Shown in pieces: positions 5,017 through 5,019 of a stretch of DNA of 5,019 bases. The DNA is from JASHVB01 sp049522565 (GTDB lineage Bacteria; Pseudomonadota; Alphaproteobacteria; Acetobacterales; Acetobacteraceae), in assembly GCA_049522565.1 (NCBI GenBank), contig JBEKNT010000474.1, forward strand, positions 1 through 5,019. Reading direction: 5' to 3'. Below the pieces are notes generated by a model that was not told the DNA's origin, made no database searches, and saw nothing but the letters and a program-made list of their open reading frames with translations. Both the position numbers and the translations under genes were made by a program. Each line of letters begins with the position of its first letter. Within the stretch, counting starts at the first letter, position 1.

Positions 5017-5019
5017 TTT

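Larger units (their letters stand above)
4561..5019. other. Gene-free right flank and operon leader
   Basis: No gene is supported here; the short open frames run through palindromic repeats and have no recognisable domain. Any operon promoter should lie here unless transcription enters from beyond the window. I find only weak minus-strand candidates: a TGTCAA/TATTGC pair 16 nt apart near 4670-4695, and a TTGCCC/TATACC pair 15 nt apart near 4945-4972. Most of the stretch is the nested palindrome at 4639-5016. Positions 4561-4620 are GC-rich leader without visible structure except the G-rich ribosome binding site at 4568-4572 (minus strand). Confidence 0.6.

Overview
The window is about two-thirds G+C. 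Its coding content lies on the minus strand. The codon bias, the enzyme set and the palindromic intergenic repeats suggest a GC-rich proteobacterium, perhaps an alphaproteobacterium of the Acetobacteraceae/Rhodospirillales type. That placement is an impression from composition and repeat style. There is no rRNA, tRNA or other lineage marker to confirm it.

The core (822-4560, minus strand) is a four-gene nucleotide-sugar operon. In transcription order it encodes glucose-1-phosphate cytidylyltransferase (rfbF, 3784-4560), CDP-glucose 4,6-dehydratase (rfbG, 2716-3780), a zinc-containing sugar C-methyltransferase of the TylC3/TcaB9 type (1484-2719) and a dTDP-4-dehydrorhamnose 3,5-epimerase-like protein (822-1388). 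rfbF and rfbG are 3 nt apart. rfbG and the methyltransferase overlap by 4 nt (GTGA). A 95-nt gap with an 11-bp perfect inverted repeat precedes the epimerase gene. The first two enzymes should turn glucose-1-phosphate and CTP into CDP-4-keto-6-deoxy-D-glucose. The methyltransferase would add a methyl group, most likely at C3, and the epimerase would invert C5. The expected product is a CDP-6-deoxy-3-C-methyl-hexos-4-ulose, a precursor of a branched deoxysugar. CDP-vinelose of Azotobacter is a known CDP-linked sugar of this general type. The 4-ketoreductase and glycosyltransferase needed to finish the job are not in the window.

Downstream, 689-821 holds a candidate promoter and a 9-bp inverted repeat. 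These lead into a small unrecognised gene (428-688) with a good ribosome binding site. Its stop codon lies inside a 20-bp tandem repeat (381-450).

Both flanks are gene-free and full of inverted repeats. On the left, 24-176 is a palindrome with arms of roughly 70 bp; a short hairpin (188-211) and a single copy of the right-hand repeat arm (243-273) follow. On the right, 4639-5016 is a nested, imperfect palindrome of about 380 bp. It has 28-bp ends that match at 27 positions, enclosing arms of about 90 bp. The sugar operon therefore sits between repeat-rich segments that share a repeat family, which suggests a discrete, possibly acquired, surface-sugar cassette.
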